Under the pieces are notes generated by a model that worked only from the letters and a program-made list of their open reading frames with translations, was not told where the DNA came from and made no database searches. A stretch of DNA of 64,000 nucleotides, taken from NCBI RefSeq assembly GCF_031454135.1, contig NZ_JAVDQF010000001.1, forward strand, positions 868,001 to 932,000, written 5' to 3'. The translations under genes were made by a program, and so were the position numbers. Source of the DNA: Arthrobacter russicus (lineage in GTDB: Bacteria; Actinomycetota; Actinomycetes; Actinomycetales; Micrococcaceae). Every line of letters begins with the position of its first letter. Position 1 is the first letter of the stretch. Positions 18,282 to 27,390 of this stretch are shown in pieces.

Positions 18282-18956
18282 CTACTGGCCTGCCTTGTAT
18301 CCGACTCCGCGCACGGTCAGCACCACCTCGGGGGCCTCCGGATCACGTTCTATTTTCGATCGCAGGCGCTGCACATGGACGTTCACCAACCGGGTGTCCG
18401 CGGCATGCCGGTAACCCCACACCTGTTCCAGCAGGAGTTCCCGGGTAAAAACCTGCCACGGCTTCCGGGCCAGTGCCACCAACAGGTCGAACTCCAGCGG
18501 GGTGAGCGAAATCCGTTCGTTCGCCCGGGTCACCAGATGACCCGCCACGTCGATCGTCACATCCGCGATTTTGAGCGTCTCCGGCGTCTTCTGGTCGCCA
18601 GGGCGCAACCTGGCCCGGACCCTGGCCACCAGCTCAGCCGGTTTGAAAGGCTTGGGCACGTAATCATCGGCACCCGACTCCAATCCGCGGACCACGTCCG
18701 AAGTGTCGGCCTTTGCCGTGAGCATCACGATCGGCACATCGGACTCGGCCCGGATCAACCGGCAGACTTCAATCCCGTCGATTCCCGGCAGCATCAGATC
18801 CAACAGCACCAAGTCCGGTTTGCCGGCGCGGAAAATATCCAGGGCCTGAGTGCCGTCTGCGCAGAAAAACGGCTCGAATCCGTCATTGCGCAAGACGATG
18901 CCGATCATTTCTGCCAGTGCTTCGTCGTCGTCGATCACCAAAATGCGTGCCTTCAT
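18282..18956 (-). CDS. mtrA: Response regulator MtrA
   Basis: 224 residues. Receiver domain with acidic pocket VIDDD, phospho-acceptor Asp53 (VLLDLMLPG), Thr in MLTAKAD and Lys in VPKPF; then an OmpR/PhoB winged helix (LTPLEFDLLVALARKPWQVFTRELLLEQVWGYRHAADTRLVNVHVQRLRSKIE). Controls cell-wall hydrolases and replication/division genes in related species. ATG 18956 begins the canonical MKARILVIDDDEALAEM; the longer open frame to 19637 is an artefact antisense to the next gene. First gene of the mtrAB-lpqB operon. Confidence 0.96.
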   Translation of the reverse strand: MKARILVIDDDEALAEMIGIVLRNDGFEPFFCADGTQALDIFRAGKPDLVLLDLMLPGIDGIEVCRLIRAESDVPIVMLTAKADTSDVVRGLESGADDYVPKPFKPAELVARVRARLRPGDQKTPETLKIADVTIDVAGHLVTRANERISLTPLEFDLLVALARKPWQVFTRELLLEQVWGYRHAADTRLVNVHVQRLRSKIERDPEAPEVVLTVRGVGYKAGQ

Positions 18957-19044
18957 GTCTCTATATTCGCCTATTCTCTGGACTTGTGCCCCATCGACCT
19001 GCCCGCAAGCAACAAATATCCCCGGGCGGCGACGCTCCAGCACG

Positions 19045-19073
19045 GACTTTTCCGGAAGTTTTCTGGGTAGGCT
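19045..19073 (+). promoter_or_regulatory. Candidate promoter for the envelope operon
   Basis: GACTTT at 19045-19050 and TAGGCT at 19068-19073 are separated by 17 bases, fitting an actinobacterial primary sigma factor promoter. The start codon at 19132 lies about 58 bases downstream. Assigned by eye. Confidence 0.4.
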
Positions 19074-19131
19074 AGTCGGGAATGTATTGGCAGCCGGCCA
19101 CGGCGACCCGATGGAGAGGGATTCTTCGCGC

Positions 19132-20379
19132 ATGTCGATGGGAAACAACTCGACGCCAGAACCCGCACCGGGTCCGCCGCCGGCCTGGGGCCAACCACCC
19201 GCCTGGGGCCAACCCGCCCAAGGCGGGCAACCGCCCCAATGGGGCCAGGGAACCCAATGGGGCCAACCGGCCCCAGGGTGGCAGCAACCGGCATGGGGCG
19301 GCCCCGGGCTGCCGCAACCCGGACCACAGCAATATTTGGCGCCGCCGAAGCCCGGAGTGATTCCGCTGCGTCCGCTCGGCTTGGGTGAGATCCTGGACGG
19401 CGCCTTCCAAACCGCACGGCGCAATGGCCGCGCGATGTTCGGTTCGGCCCTGCTGGTACAGGCAATTTCAACGGTCCTGACCATCCTGGTGCTCGCCTTG
19501 ATCGGCGGCGCTTCGCTCTTCGCGCTGTTCGCCGACGGCACCTCCGGCAACCAGGTACCCGAGTCGGTTGCCGCCAGCCTGATCGTGACCTTGCTCGGCG
19601 CAGGCGGCGTTTCGGTGATCGTTTCGGTGATCGGCACGATGGTGATGCAAGGCGTCCTGGTGATTCCGGTGATGCGCGCGACCGTGAACCGGCAAACCGG
19701 TTTCCGGCAGATGTGGCGCCTGGCAAAACCGCGGATCTGGACCTTGGTCCTGCTCGCGCTGCTCTACTCGGTGGTGGCGATACTGATGATCACGCTGCTG
19801 GGCCTGACCGCCGTCGTGCTGTTTTTGTCGATCAGCTTCATCAGCATTCCGATCAGCTTCCTGATCCTGCTGGGGTTCGCCGCCCTGGCCGTCTGGATCG
19901 GCACCAAACTGATCCTGGCGCCCGCTGCGATCGTCGTCGAGGGGCACTCGGTTTTCTCCGCCATCGGGCGATCCTGGGATCTGACCGGAGGCAATTTCTG
20001 GCGGACGTTCGGCACCTACTTCCTCGCCCAACTCATCGTCGGAGCCATTTCGGCGGTGATCAGCGTTCCGGTCGGTTTGGTGATCGGGCTGCTCTCCCAG
20101 GTACTCAACCCCAACCCGAAGCCCAGTGAAGCAATTGCCATAGCGATCATCACCCAACTGATCTCCTACCTCGTCTCGGCCTTGATCGGCGCGGTCGCAC
20201 TGGCCTTCCAAACCGGCGTCCTGGCCTTGCTCTACGTCGATCTCCGGATGCGCAAGGAAGGCTTCGACCTAGCCCTGCTCAAGGACCTGGAAAGCACCGA
20301 TGCGGCCGCCCAGGACGGCATTCCCGGGGCTCCGGTGAACGCGGCGGCGCCGCCTCCTGCGAGTTGGCCCGGCACATGA
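19132..20379 (+). CDS. Multi-pass membrane protein with Gly/Pro/Trp-rich N-terminus
   Basis: About 415 residues. The first about 75 residues are a low-complexity cytoplasmic tail with repeated P-x-WGQ motifs (PAWGQPPAWGQPAQGGQPP). About six hydrophobic segments follow, in the style of the glycerophosphodiester phosphodiesterase membrane domain (IPLRPLGLGEILDGAFQTARRN, then long Val/Leu/Ile stretches). ATG 19132 has GGAGAGG upstream; 19111 and 19138 are alternatives. Its stop overlaps the next gene's ATG (ATGA). It opens a five-gene coupled operon with DUF4129, DUF4350, MoxR and DUF58 proteins. Specific function unknown. Confidence 0.75.
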   Translation: MSMGNNSTPEPAPGPPPAWGQPPAWGQPAQGGQPPQWGQGTQWGQPAPGWQQPAWGGPGLPQPGPQQYLAPPKPGVIPLRPLGLGEILDGAFQTARRNGRAMFGSALLVQAISTVLTILVLALIGGASLFALFADGTSGNQVPESVAASLIVTLLGAGGVSVIVSVIGTMVMQGVLVIPVMRATVNRQTGFRQMWRLAKPRIWTLVLLALLYSVVAILMITLLGLTAVVLFLSISFISIPISFLILLGFAALAVWIGTKLILAPAAIVVEGHSVFSAIGRSWDLTGGNFWRTFGTYFLAQLIVGAISAVISVPVGLVIGLLSQVLNPNPKPSEAIAIAIITQLISYLVSALIGAVALAFQTGVLALLYVDLRMRKEGFDLALLKDLESTDAAAQDGIPGAPVNAAAPPPASWPGT

Positions 20380-21077
20380 TTCCCAGCCCAGCCGTGGCTG
20401 TCCGCAGCCTGGACGTTCCGGTGGATCCCGACGCCGAGCAAGCCAGGCAGTGGGCGGTCGACGAGCTTTCCAAACAGCCCTATCAAGCTGCCAAGCCCGG
20501 CCTGTTCCAGCAAATCTGGCAGTCGATCGTCGATTTCTTCAACAATTTGGTCTCCGGACTGCAGAACTTCACCGGTGCCGACGGCGGCGTGATCGGCACA
20601 GTCCTGGTGCTCGTCGTCATTTCGTTCATTGCCGCGTTGATTTTCCTGCTCCGCCCCCGTTTGCTCCATCGGAACAAACCGGATGCTGACGTCTTCGAAG
20701 CCGAGCCGGCTTTGAGCGCAGCGGAACACCGGCAGCGTGCAGCGGCGGCAGCGGCTGCCGGAGACTATGACAATGCGGTCGCCGAACTCTTCCGCGCACT
20801 GGTCCGGGCCGCCGAGGAACGGGTGGTGATCGACCCGCAACCGGGCCGGACCGCTGACGAGGTGGTGCGCGGATTGGCCGCTGCCTTCGGTTCCGAGGCC
20901 GGCCGGTTGCGCCGGGCCGCCGCCTTGTTCAACCGGGTCCGCTATGCCGTGCACCAGCCCGGAACCGCGATGGCCGGGGCATCCGATTACCAGTGGATGC
21001 AGGGCCTCGACGAATCATTGCGCCAACTCCGCCCCGCCCACGACGAGGCACGGCTCGATTGGGTGGCCCCGCAATGA
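20376..21077 (+). CDS. DUF4129 domain-containing membrane protein
   Basis: 233 residues. A short extracytoplasmic N-terminus, one clear membrane helix at about 73-93 (IGTVLVLVVISFIAALIFLL), then a cytoplasmic DUF4129-type domain (AAGDYDNAVAELFRALVRAAEERVVIDPQPGRTADEVVRGLAAAFG...ALFNRVRYAVHQPG). DUF4129 proteins accompany MoxR/DUF58 systems and transglutaminase-like proteins. ATG 20376 overlaps the upstream stop by 4 bp; a TTG at 20364 is the only longer option. The stop overlaps the next start in the same way. Confidence 0.8.
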   Translation: MIPSPAVAVRSLDVPVDPDAEQARQWAVDELSKQPYQAAKPGLFQQIWQSIVDFFNNLVSGLQNFTGADGGVIGTVLVLVVISFIAALIFLLRPRLLHRNKPDADVFEAEPALSAAEHRQRAAAAAAAGDYDNAVAELFRALVRAAEERVVIDPQPGRTADEVVRGLAAAFGSEAGRLRRAAALFNRVRYAVHQPGTAMAGASDYQWMQGLDESLRQLRPAHDEARLDWVAPQ

Positions 21078-22285
21078 GCGCCCTGACCGAGCAACCGATC
21101 GGAAGCCAGGGGCCGTCCGATGCCGGCGGCACCCCGACAACCGCAGCCGGCCGATTCCGCAGCTGGCTGCGCCGATCGCGGTTCTGGCTGATCGTCGGCG
21201 GCGTCTTCTTGCTGGTTTGCGCTTTCGCACTGAGCAGCACCTTGGGCAATCCGGCGCGCTCCGCACTGGATCTCGCAGCCACGAATCCCGCCCCGAACGG
21301 CGCCATGGCCGCTGCCGAGATCCTCCAGCGCAACGGCGTCGGCCTGACTCGGACGGACAGCCTGAGCGACACGCTGAACACGCTCGCCGCCGCGGGAGCC
21401 GCTGAAACGACCGTGCTCGTCTATGACCCGAAAAGCTTCCTGAACGCGGACCAGGCCGGCCAGTTGCGCAGCTCCGGGGCGCGTTTGGTCGCCATCGCAC
21501 CGGGACCATTGACGCTCGCTGCCCTGAACCCCCAGGTCAAATCGGCGGGCCGGCTACAGGCTGACCCGGCCCGGCCCCAGGTGCCGGCCGGCTGCGGCAA
21601 TCCCGACGCGATGGCCGCCGGCAGCATCGATCCGGGATCGAGCAATCAGTTCACCGGCCCGACCTCCTGTTTCGGCGGAATCGTCGCGCAGAACCAGGAC
21701 GGCCGGTTCACCGCCGTCGGCAGCACCGGATTGTTCCGCAACGATGGTTTGGCCAAATCCGGCAATGCCGCTCTGGCGCTCCGCCTGCTGGGCAAGGATC
21801 GGAACCTGGTCTGGTATTTGCCCAGCGTGAAAGACCTGGCCAGCAGTGATGGCCAACCTTCGCTGAGCGATCTGCAACCGGCTTGGTTGGCCCCGCTGGG
21901 AGTCTGGTTGCTGATCGTCGGGATCCTGGCGGTGCTCTGGCGCGGACGCCGCGACGGTCCGCTGGTCGAGGAACCGCTCCCGGTCTCGGTCAAGGCATCG
22001 GAAACCGTTCTGGGCCGGGCCCGGCTGTACCAGGACGGCCGCGCCCTGGCGCAAGCCGCGGACAATCTCCGCGCCGCGGCCCTGCAACGACTGGCGATCC
22101 GGTTCCGGATCGGTCGGGAGGCCAGCGCCGACGCCGTCGTGCTGGCTGTGCTGGAACACTCTGCGCTGCCCGAAGCGGAGGTGCGCAGAATCCTGCAACC
22201 GGCCAAGCCGGCTTCGGAGAGCCAATTTTTGATCTGGGCGCAACGACTGGAAACGCTCGAACGCGAAGTAGAAAGGGAACCCTAA
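21074..22285 (+). CDS. DUF4350 domain-containing membrane protein
   Basis: 403 residues with membrane helices at about 35-57 (FWLIVGGVFLLVCAFALSSTLG) and about 275-295 (WLAPLGVWLLIVGILAVLWRG), enclosing an extracytoplasmic DUF4350 region (NGAMAAAEILQRNGVGLTRTDSL...TVLVYDPKSFLNADQAGQLRSSGARLVAIAPG). The C-terminal tail (ETVLGRARLYQDGRALAQAADNLRAAALQRLAIRFRIGREA) is cytoplasmic. ATG 21074 overlaps the DUF4129 stop (ATGA). It is coupled to the MoxR gene that begins 3 bases after its stop. Confidence 0.8.
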   Translation: MSALTEQPIGSQGPSDAGGTPTTAAGRFRSWLRRSRFWLIVGGVFLLVCAFALSSTLGNPARSALDLAATNPAPNGAMAAAEILQRNGVGLTRTDSLSDTLNTLAAAGAAETTVLVYDPKSFLNADQAGQLRSSGARLVAIAPGPLTLAALNPQVKSAGRLQADPARPQVPAGCGNPDAMAAGSIDPGSSNQFTGPTSCFGGIVAQNQDGRFTAVGSTGLFRNDGLAKSGNAALALRLLGKDRNLVWYLPSVKDLASSDGQPSLSDLQPAWLAPLGVWLLIVGILAVLWRGRRDGPLVEEPLPVSVKASETVLGRARLYQDGRALAQAADNLRAAALQRLAIRFRIGREASADAVVLAVLEHSALPEAEVRRILQPAKPASESQFLIWAQRLETLEREVEREP

Positions 22286-22288
22286 AGC

Positions 22289-23344
22289 ATGAGCGAACAC
22301 CCGCTGCCGGAAACCGATGGAGCCGAACCGCTCGGCGCTGGGCTTGGTGAGGCAGGCCGGCGAAGCCAGCTCGCCGCCGACTCCGGCTCCAGCCCGCACC
22401 CGGAGTTGCAGGCCCTGCTCGCAGTGCGTGCCGAGGTCGCCAAGGCGGTCGTCGGCCAAGACGCCACCGTGACCGGAATGCTGATCGGCTTGCTCGCGCG
22501 CGGGCACGTCCTGCTCGAAGGCGTGCCCGGGGTCGCCAAAACGCTCCTGGTCCGGGCGCTCTCCACGGCGTTGAGCCTGGATACCAAACGGGTCCAGTTC
22601 ACCCCCGACCTGATGCCCGGAGATGTCACCGGTTCCTTGGTTTACGACAACCACTCCGCAGCCTTCAGCTTCCGCGAAGGGCCGGTGTTCACCAACATCC
22701 TGCTCGCCGACGAAATCAACCGCACTCCCCCGAAAACCCAAGCTTCGCTGCTCGAGGCGATGGAAGAACACCAGGTCTCAGTCGATGGCGTGAGCCGTCC
22801 GCTGCCGACTCCGTTCATGGTGGCCGCCACGCAGAATCCGGTGGAGTACGAAGGCACCTACCCGCTCCCGGAAGCCCAGTTGGACCGGTTCCTGCTCAAA
22901 CTCACCATGCCGCTGCCCGGCCGGGAGGAAGAAATCGAAGTGATCCGCCGGCACAGTGTGGGTTTCGACCCCCGGGACCTCAAAGCCGCGGGGATCCGGC
23001 CGGTGGCCGGAGCCGACGAGCTGGCCGCCGCGCGCGCTGCGGTCAATGCGGTGGGGATCTCGCCCGAGGTCACCGCCTACATCGTGGACCTGGTCCGGGC
23101 CACCCGGGCCGCGCCTTCCTTCCAACTCGGAGTTTCGCCGCGCGGCGCCACCGCGCTGCTGAACACCTCACGGGCTTGGGCTTGGCTGTCCGGACGCAAC
23201 TTCGTCACTCCGGACGACGTCAAAGCGCTCACCCTGCCCGCACTCCGGCATCGAGTGGCGCTGCGTCCCGAAGCGCATATGGACGGCGTTCAGGTGGACG
23301 GCGTGCTGGCCAGCATTCTGGCCACTGTGCCGGTTCCCCGTTAG
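22289..23344 (+). CDS. MoxR-family AAA+ ATPase
   Basis: 351 residues. AAA_3 domain with Walker A GVPGVAKTLLVRAL, Walker B ILLADEINRTPPKTQASLLEAMEE, sensor 1 AATQNPVEYEGTYPLPEAQLDRF and a C-terminal lid. MoxR ATPases act as chaperone-like activators of VWA or DUF58 proteins; the DUF58 partner follows directly. The N-terminal about 35 residues are variable. AGGGAACCC precedes the ATG, 3 bases after the DUF4350 stop. Confidence 0.92.
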   Translation: MSEHPLPETDGAEPLGAGLGEAGRRSQLAADSGSSPHPELQALLAVRAEVAKAVVGQDATVTGMLIGLLARGHVLLEGVPGVAKTLLVRALSTALSLDTKRVQFTPDLMPGDVTGSLVYDNHSAAFSFREGPVFTNILLADEINRTPPKTQASLLEAMEEHQVSVDGVSRPLPTPFMVAATQNPVEYEGTYPLPEAQLDRFLLKLTMPLPGREEEIEVIRRHSVGFDPRDLKAAGIRPVAGADELAAARAAVNAVGISPEVTAYIVDLVRATRAAPSFQLGVSPRGATALLNTSRAWAWLSGRNFVTPDDVKALTLPALRHRVALRPEAHMDGVQVDGVLASILATVPVPR

Positions 23345-23350
23345 GCCGCA

Positions 23351-24643
23351 ATGGCCATCACCGGACGATTCGTCCTGATCGCCCTGATCGGCGCCTTGCC
23401 GATCGTGTTGTTCCCGCAGCCCACGACACTGCTGGTCTGGGCCTTGCTCCTGCTGCTGGCATTGCTCGTGGATTTGTTCGCCGCCGCCTCCCCCCGGCGC
23501 TTGCGATTCGCGCGGCAGCTTCCGCAATCGGTGCGTTTGGATGAAACCTGTGATTCCGCATTGCTCGTGGCGAATGACGGGAACCGGACCTTGCGCGCCC
23601 GGATCAAAGACGGTTGGCAGCCTTCCGCCGGAGTGCAGCACGAACGGCACACCGTGTCGATTCCAGCGCACGAAAGACGTCGCTTGGCTGCCCCCTTGCG
23701 CCCGGTCCGGCGCGGCGATCTGCACACGGCAACCGTGACCGTACGTTCTTTCGGTCCGCTGGGCCTGGCCGCACGGCAGCTCACCGTGCCAGTCCCCGGC
23801 ACTTTGCGGGTGCTACCGCCGTTCCGGGCGAAGCGGCATCTTCCCTCGAAGCTGCGCCGATTGCGCGAGCTCGACGGCCGGGCCGCGGTGCAGATCCGCG
23901 GCGCCGGAACCGAGTTCGATTCGCTGCGCGACTATGTGCGCGGCGACGACATCCGTTCCATCGATTGGCGGGCCACAGCCCGACGGCAGGCCATCGTGGT
24001 GCGCACCTGGCGGCCGGAACGCGACCGCCGGGTGGTCATCCTGATGGACACGTCCCGGACATCGGCCGCGCGGATCGCGGACGAACCGCGCTTGGACACC
24101 GAGATCGAAGCCGCGTTATTGCTCGCGGTCCTCGCCGAGCGCGGCGGCGACCGGGTGGACTTCCTGGCCTTCGACCGCAGAGCCCGGGCCCGGGTCGCCT
24201 CGAGCCAGAAAAGCAATCTGCTCGCGGCCCTGGTCCAGGCGATGGCACCGCTGCAATCCGAATTGATCGAACTCGACTGGTCTCAGATTCCGGCGCAGGT
24301 CAACGGCATCTCGGCACACCGCTCGCTGGTCGTGCTGCTGACCTCATTGGACTCCGGCTCTGCCGAGGCCGGTTTGTTGCCGACGGTCGGGCAGCTCGCC
24401 CAAAAACACGTCGTGGTAGTGGCCGCGGTGCTCGATCCGTTGCTTTCGACCATGCGCGCGCAACGCGATACCGGCACCGAGGCCTTTCGTGCTGCATCCG
24501 CGGAACGGGCCATCTTGGACCGCGCCGCAGTCAGCGCGCAGCTCAAACAGCTCGGCGCCGAAGTGGTCGACGCGGAACCGGCCGAACTGCCGCCGAGGCT
24601 GGCCGACATGTACATCAGGCTCAAAGCCGCCGGGCGGCTTTGA
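23351..24643 (+). CDS. DUF58 domain-containing protein
   Basis: 430 residues. Two N-terminal helices (about 8-45) anchor it in the membrane. The DUF58 signature is clear: EFDSLRDYVRGDDIRSIDWRATARRQAIVVRTWRPERDRRVVILMDTS, leading into a VWA-like fold with the MIDAS-like DTS. It is the usual MoxR partner and is transcribed 6 bases after moxR. In related genomes a SpoIIM-like and an RDD protein often follow; here the operon ends at this gene. Confidence 0.9.
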   Translation: MAITGRFVLIALIGALPIVLFPQPTTLLVWALLLLLALLVDLFAAASPRRLRFARQLPQSVRLDETCDSALLVANDGNRTLRARIKDGWQPSAGVQHERHTVSIPAHERRRLAAPLRPVRRGDLHTATVTVRSFGPLGLAARQLTVPVPGTLRVLPPFRAKRHLPSKLRRLRELDGRAAVQIRGAGTEFDSLRDYVRGDDIRSIDWRATARRQAIVVRTWRPERDRRVVILMDTSRTSAARIADEPRLDTEIEAALLLAVLAERGGDRVDFLAFDRRARARVASSQKSNLLAALVQAMAPLQSELIELDWSQIPAQVNGISAHRSLVVLLTSLDSGSAEAGLLPTVGQLAQKHVVVVAAVLDPLLSTMRAQRDTGTEAFRAASAERAILDRAAVSAQLKQLGAEVVDAEPAELPPRLADMYIRLKAAGRL

Positions 24644-24684
24644 GCCGATCCGCTGAATCCGCGCCGCCTGAGCGTGCCGCATCG

Positions 24685-24732
24685 AATCTGCCCTGCTTCA
24701 AATCTGCTCTGCTTCAAATCTGCTCTGGGCGG
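24685..24732 (+). promoter_or_regulatory. Three 16-bp direct repeats with TCTGCY half-sites upstream of the XRE regulator
   Basis: Units AATCTGCCCTGCTTCA, AATCTGCTCTGCTTCA and AATCTGCTCTGGGCGG run head to tail at 24685, 24701 and 24717, about 40-90 bases before the start at 24774. Each carries the left half of the TTCTGCC-N3-GGCAGAA element I recall for Streptomyces PopR; the third also has a degenerate right half (GGCGGAT). The 10-mer ATCTGCCCTG recurs in the clpP promoter. Probable autoregulatory operator. Confidence 0.6.
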
Positions 24733-24773
24733 ATAACGTTTGCGCTCGCCGGGCTTCGCCCTAGGCTGGAGCC

Positions 24774-25130
24774 ATGGTTGAACCACTTTTGCGCTCGGTG
24801 CACGGCGAGGCGCTGCGACGCGCGCGACGGCGACAAGGACGCACCCTCGACGAAGTCGCCGGGAGCGCCGGCATCTCGACCCAGTATTTGTCCGAAATCG
24901 AGCGTGGCCGCAAAGAGCCGTCGTCGGAAATCCTGGCTGCGGTCTGCCGGGCCCTGGGCTGGAACCTGTTGACTCTCACGCTTGCGGCACAGCGGCGGTA
25001 CCTGGAACTCGGCCACATTGTCCAGAACCCGGAAACCCCGACGGCGCTTGGCGTTCTGCCGGGCCCGGCAGAAAGACCGGTCCGGGAAACCGCCCACAGT
25101 CCGGCGGCGTATCAGCTCCGGGCAGCCTGA
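24774..25130 (+). CDS. XRE-family regulator, ClgR/PopR-like, beside a clpP pair
   Basis: 118 residues. The N-terminal HTH ([60 protein letters not shown]) resembles ClgR and PopR, activators of clp protease genes in actinobacteria. The C-terminus is short and ends LRAA; ClgR and PopR are themselves often ClpP substrates through their C-terminal residues, which I infer might hold here. It is convergent with, and overlaps by 19 bp, the downstream clpP gene. Shared repeat elements upstream of this gene and of the clpP operon support a direct regulatory link. Confidence 0.75.
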   Translation: MVEPLLRSVHGEALRRARRRQGRTLDEVAGSAGISTQYLSEIERGRKEPSSEILAAVCRALGWNLLTLTLAAQRRYLELGHIVQNPETPTALGVLPGPAERPVRETAHSPAAYQLRAA

Positions 25131-25726
25131 GCCCGATTCTTGCGCGAGCCGATGATCGCATCGGCCAAGCCGTAATCCACGGCTTCCTGCGCCGTGAAGA
25201 TCTTGTCCCGCAAAGTGTCTTTGCGCAGCACCTCCAAAGATTGCCCGGTGCGCTCGGCGAGCACCTCTTCCACTTGCGCCCGGACCCTGGCCATCTCCCG
25301 GGCATGCACGGACAGATCGGCCAACGTCCCACGGCCCTGTCCGGAAGGCTGGTGCAGCAGGACCCTGGCATGCGCCAACAAGCTCCGTTTGCCCTTCGCC
25401 CCGGCCGCGAGCAGAACCGCCGAGGCCGACGCCGCCTGCCCCATGCAGACCGTGGCCACTTCCGGCCGGATGAAGTCCATGGTGTCCAAAATCGCCATCA
25501 ACGCAGTATGCGAACCGCCGGGCGAATTGATGTAGAGGTAGATGTCTTCATCCGGATTGTCCGATTCCAGGAAAATCAATTGCGCCATGATCACATTGGC
25601 CACGTCGTCGTCGATCTCGGACCCGATGAACACGATCCGGTCCCGCACCAGCCGGGAGAAGACGTCGTAACTGCGTTCCCCGAACGGGGTTTTCTCGACC
25701 ACCGTGGGAATCGTGTAGTGGCTCAT
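25112..25726 (-). CDS. clpP: ATP-dependent Clp protease proteolytic subunit (second of pair)
   Basis: 204 residues. Serine peptidase S14. Catalytic Ser in [21 protein letters not shown], His in [13 protein letters not shown] and Asp in [10 protein letters not shown] are all present, although the usual SMG after the Ser is replaced by SAV. The ATG at 25726 overlaps the preceding clpP stop by 4 bp (ATGA), so the two subunits are made together and probably form mixed heptamer rings. A ClpP3/ClpP4-like accessory pair is more likely than the housekeeping clpP1P2, because no tig or clpX is nearby. Confidence 0.9.
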   Translation of the reverse strand: MSHYTIPTVVEKTPFGERSYDVFSRLVRDRIVFIGSEIDDDVANVIMAQLIFLESDNPDEDIYLYINSPGGSHTALMAILDTMDFIRPEVATVCMGQAASASAVLLAAGAKGKRSLLAHARVLLHQPSGQGRGTLADLSVHAREMARVRAQVEEVLAERTGQSLEVLRKDTLRDKIFTAQEAVDYGLADAIIGSRKNRAQAARS

Positions 25727-26331
25727 AGCCCGGCCTTCCGCTGCGGCACGCATTGCAGTTCTGTCGAACTGCCGATGATCTGGTCGACCATTCCGTAATC
25801 GAGGGCTTCCCGGGCGGAGAACCAATGGTCCCGGTCGCTGTCACGTTCGATTTCCGCCACGGTATGGCCGGTGTGGAACGCGAGCAGCCCATTGACCGTG
25901 TCTTCGATCTCCCGCAAATTCCGTTCTTGGATTTCCACGTCGGCGGTGGTTCCTTGGATCCCGGCCGAACCCTGGTGCATCAGAATCCTGGTGTGCGGCA
26001 GGCTGAACCGCTTGCCATGCGTGCCGGCACACAGCAGGATCTGCCCCATGCTCGCGGAAAGGCCCATCGCCAAGGTGCTGACATCATTGGGGATCATCGC
26101 CATGGTGTCGTAGATCGCCATGCCGGCCATCACCGAACCGCCCGGTGAGTTGATGAACAGACTGATGTCCGCCTTCGGGTCTTCGGCGGAAAGCAACAGC
26201 AGTTGCGAGACGATCCGATTGGCCACCGCATCGTCGACTTCGCTGCCGAGCAGGATGATCCGCTGATGCAACAGCCGCAAGGACAATTGCTCGTCGAGCG
26301 AGCCGGAAAGTGGAATTGTTTGTGCGCTCAT
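25723..26331 (-). CDS. clpP: ATP-dependent Clp protease proteolytic subunit (first of pair)
   Basis: 202 residues. Catalytic Ser in [20 protein letters not shown], His in [13 protein letters not shown] and Asp in [11 protein letters not shown] are conserved. [18 protein letters not shown] is the oxyanion-loop region. ATG 26331 begins [12 protein letters not shown]; the frame is open to 26418 but that part carries the palindromic operator, so the shorter start is preferred. First gene of the two-clpP operon, transcribed toward the XRE regulator. Confidence 0.9.
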   Translation of the reverse strand: MSAQTIPLSGSLDEQLSLRLLHQRIILLGSEVDDAVANRIVSQLLLLSAEDPKADISLFINSPGGSVMAGMAIYDTMAMIPNDVSTLAMGLSASMGQILLCAGTHGKRFSLPHTRILMHQGSAGIQGTTADVEIQERNLREIEDTVNGLLAFHTGHTVAEIERDSDRDHWFSAREALDYGMVDQIIGSSTELQCVPQRKAGL

Positions 26332-26373
26332 GGCATCAGCGTGCCAGCCGGATGCCGGCCCAGGAAGGATTCG

Positions 26374-26403
26374 CTGCCCAGGGCAGATCTGCCCTGGGTT
26401 GAT
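26374..26403 (-). promoter_or_regulatory. Palindromic operator upstream of the clpP pair
   Basis: CCCAGGGCAGA and TCTGCCCTGGG (26377-26398) form a perfect 22-bp palindrome 46-67 bases before the clpP start. Within it CTGCC-CAG-GGCAGA (26374-26387) matches the remembered PopR element with one mismatch in the hexamer core; a second degenerate copy (ATCTGCC-CTG-GGTTGAT) is centred 15 bases further. It is also about 48 bases upstream of the divergent phosphotransferase gene. Confidence 0.65.
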
Positions 26404-26445
26404 CGGCCGCCGCAGCAAGGGGCGCGATTACGATAGCCTCGAGAG

Positions 26446-27390
26446 ATGCAGTTCGACTACGCCGCCACGGCGATGCGCCCCGCCTGGTCCGATCTGCCCG
26501 AGGCGGTCCGCGCCGGAATCGAAGGCAATATCGCTGCTCCGGTCAACCACAGCGCGATCGCGGCCGGTGGTTTCACCCCGGGGTTCGCCGCGGTGCTCAA
26601 CCAGCACTGGTTCGTCAAAGCAGCACCGGCCACGGTGCCCTGGCTGTTCCGCGCCTACCGCCGGGAAGCCGAGGTTGCAGCAGTTTTGCCGACCGGCCTG
26701 CCCATGCCGGAATTCCGCGGTGCCGCGCAGCTGGACGATGGCGGCACAACCTGGCAGTTGTTGTTCTTCGCTGCGGAGTCCGGAACTGTTCCGGGCAATC
26801 CTTGGACCGATTCGGCGCTCGATGCGATCGAATCGGCGCTCCTCCTGGTCGATACCGAGTTGACTCCGGCACCCGTCGGGCTGGAACCCGAAGATTTGGC
26901 CAGGACCTGGCGGGAGCATCCTCGGCTCGACGAGGTATTCCCCGCTCCGATGCCGGACTTCGTGCCGGACCTCAGCGTAGCCGGGAGATCTGAATTGCAG
27001 ACTCTGCTCTGCGGCGCGCCGACCGCTCTGGCCGGTGAAAGCCTGCTGCACAATGATCTGCGCCCGGACAATATCTTGCTGACCGAGCGTGGTGCTTTGT
27101 TCTGCGATTGGAACTATTTGGCCAGGGGCCCGCGCTGGGCGGATTGGGTCGTGATGCTGGCGTACGCCCGGTTCGACGGGCTTGACGTGGCGGACCGGCT
27201 CGTCGGATCGGCCTTGAGTCGGGATGCCGACCCAGAACACATCGATTCGTGGCTCGCCTTGCTCCTGGCCTACATGTTGCAGGCCGGAGGCCAAGCTGAG
27301 ATCGCAGATTCCCCGGCACTGCGCGGGCATCAGAAGTTCAGCGCCGGGATGCTTCTGGATTGGTTGATCGAACGGCGGGACCTGTCATGA
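26446..27390 (+). CDS. Aminoglycoside phosphotransferase-family kinase
   Basis: 314 residues with a protein-kinase-like APH fold. The catalytic loop is SLLHNDLRPDNILL (HxDxxxxN) and the metal-binding site is ALFCDWNYLARGPRWADW; WFVKAAP supplies the ATP-binding Lys region. The substrate cannot be told from sequence: the family includes antibiotic, choline, homoserine and maltose kinases. GAGAG precedes ATG 26446. Its stop overlaps the DUF4166 start (ATGA), so the two form an operon, divergent from clpP. Confidence 0.8.
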   Translation: MQFDYAATAMRPAWSDLPEAVRAGIEGNIAAPVNHSAIAAGGFTPGFAAVLNQHWFVKAAPATVPWLFRAYRREAEVAAVLPTGLPMPEFRGAAQLDDGGTTWQLLFFAAESGTVPGNPWTDSALDAIESALLLVDTELTPAPVGLEPEDLARTWREHPRLDEVFPAPMPDFVPDLSVAGRSELQTLLCGAPTALAGESLLHNDLRPDNILLTERGALFCDWNYLARGPRWADWVVMLAYARFDGLDVADRLVGSALSRDADPEHIDSWLALLLAYMLQAGGQAEIADSPALRGHQKFSAGMLLDWLIERRDLS

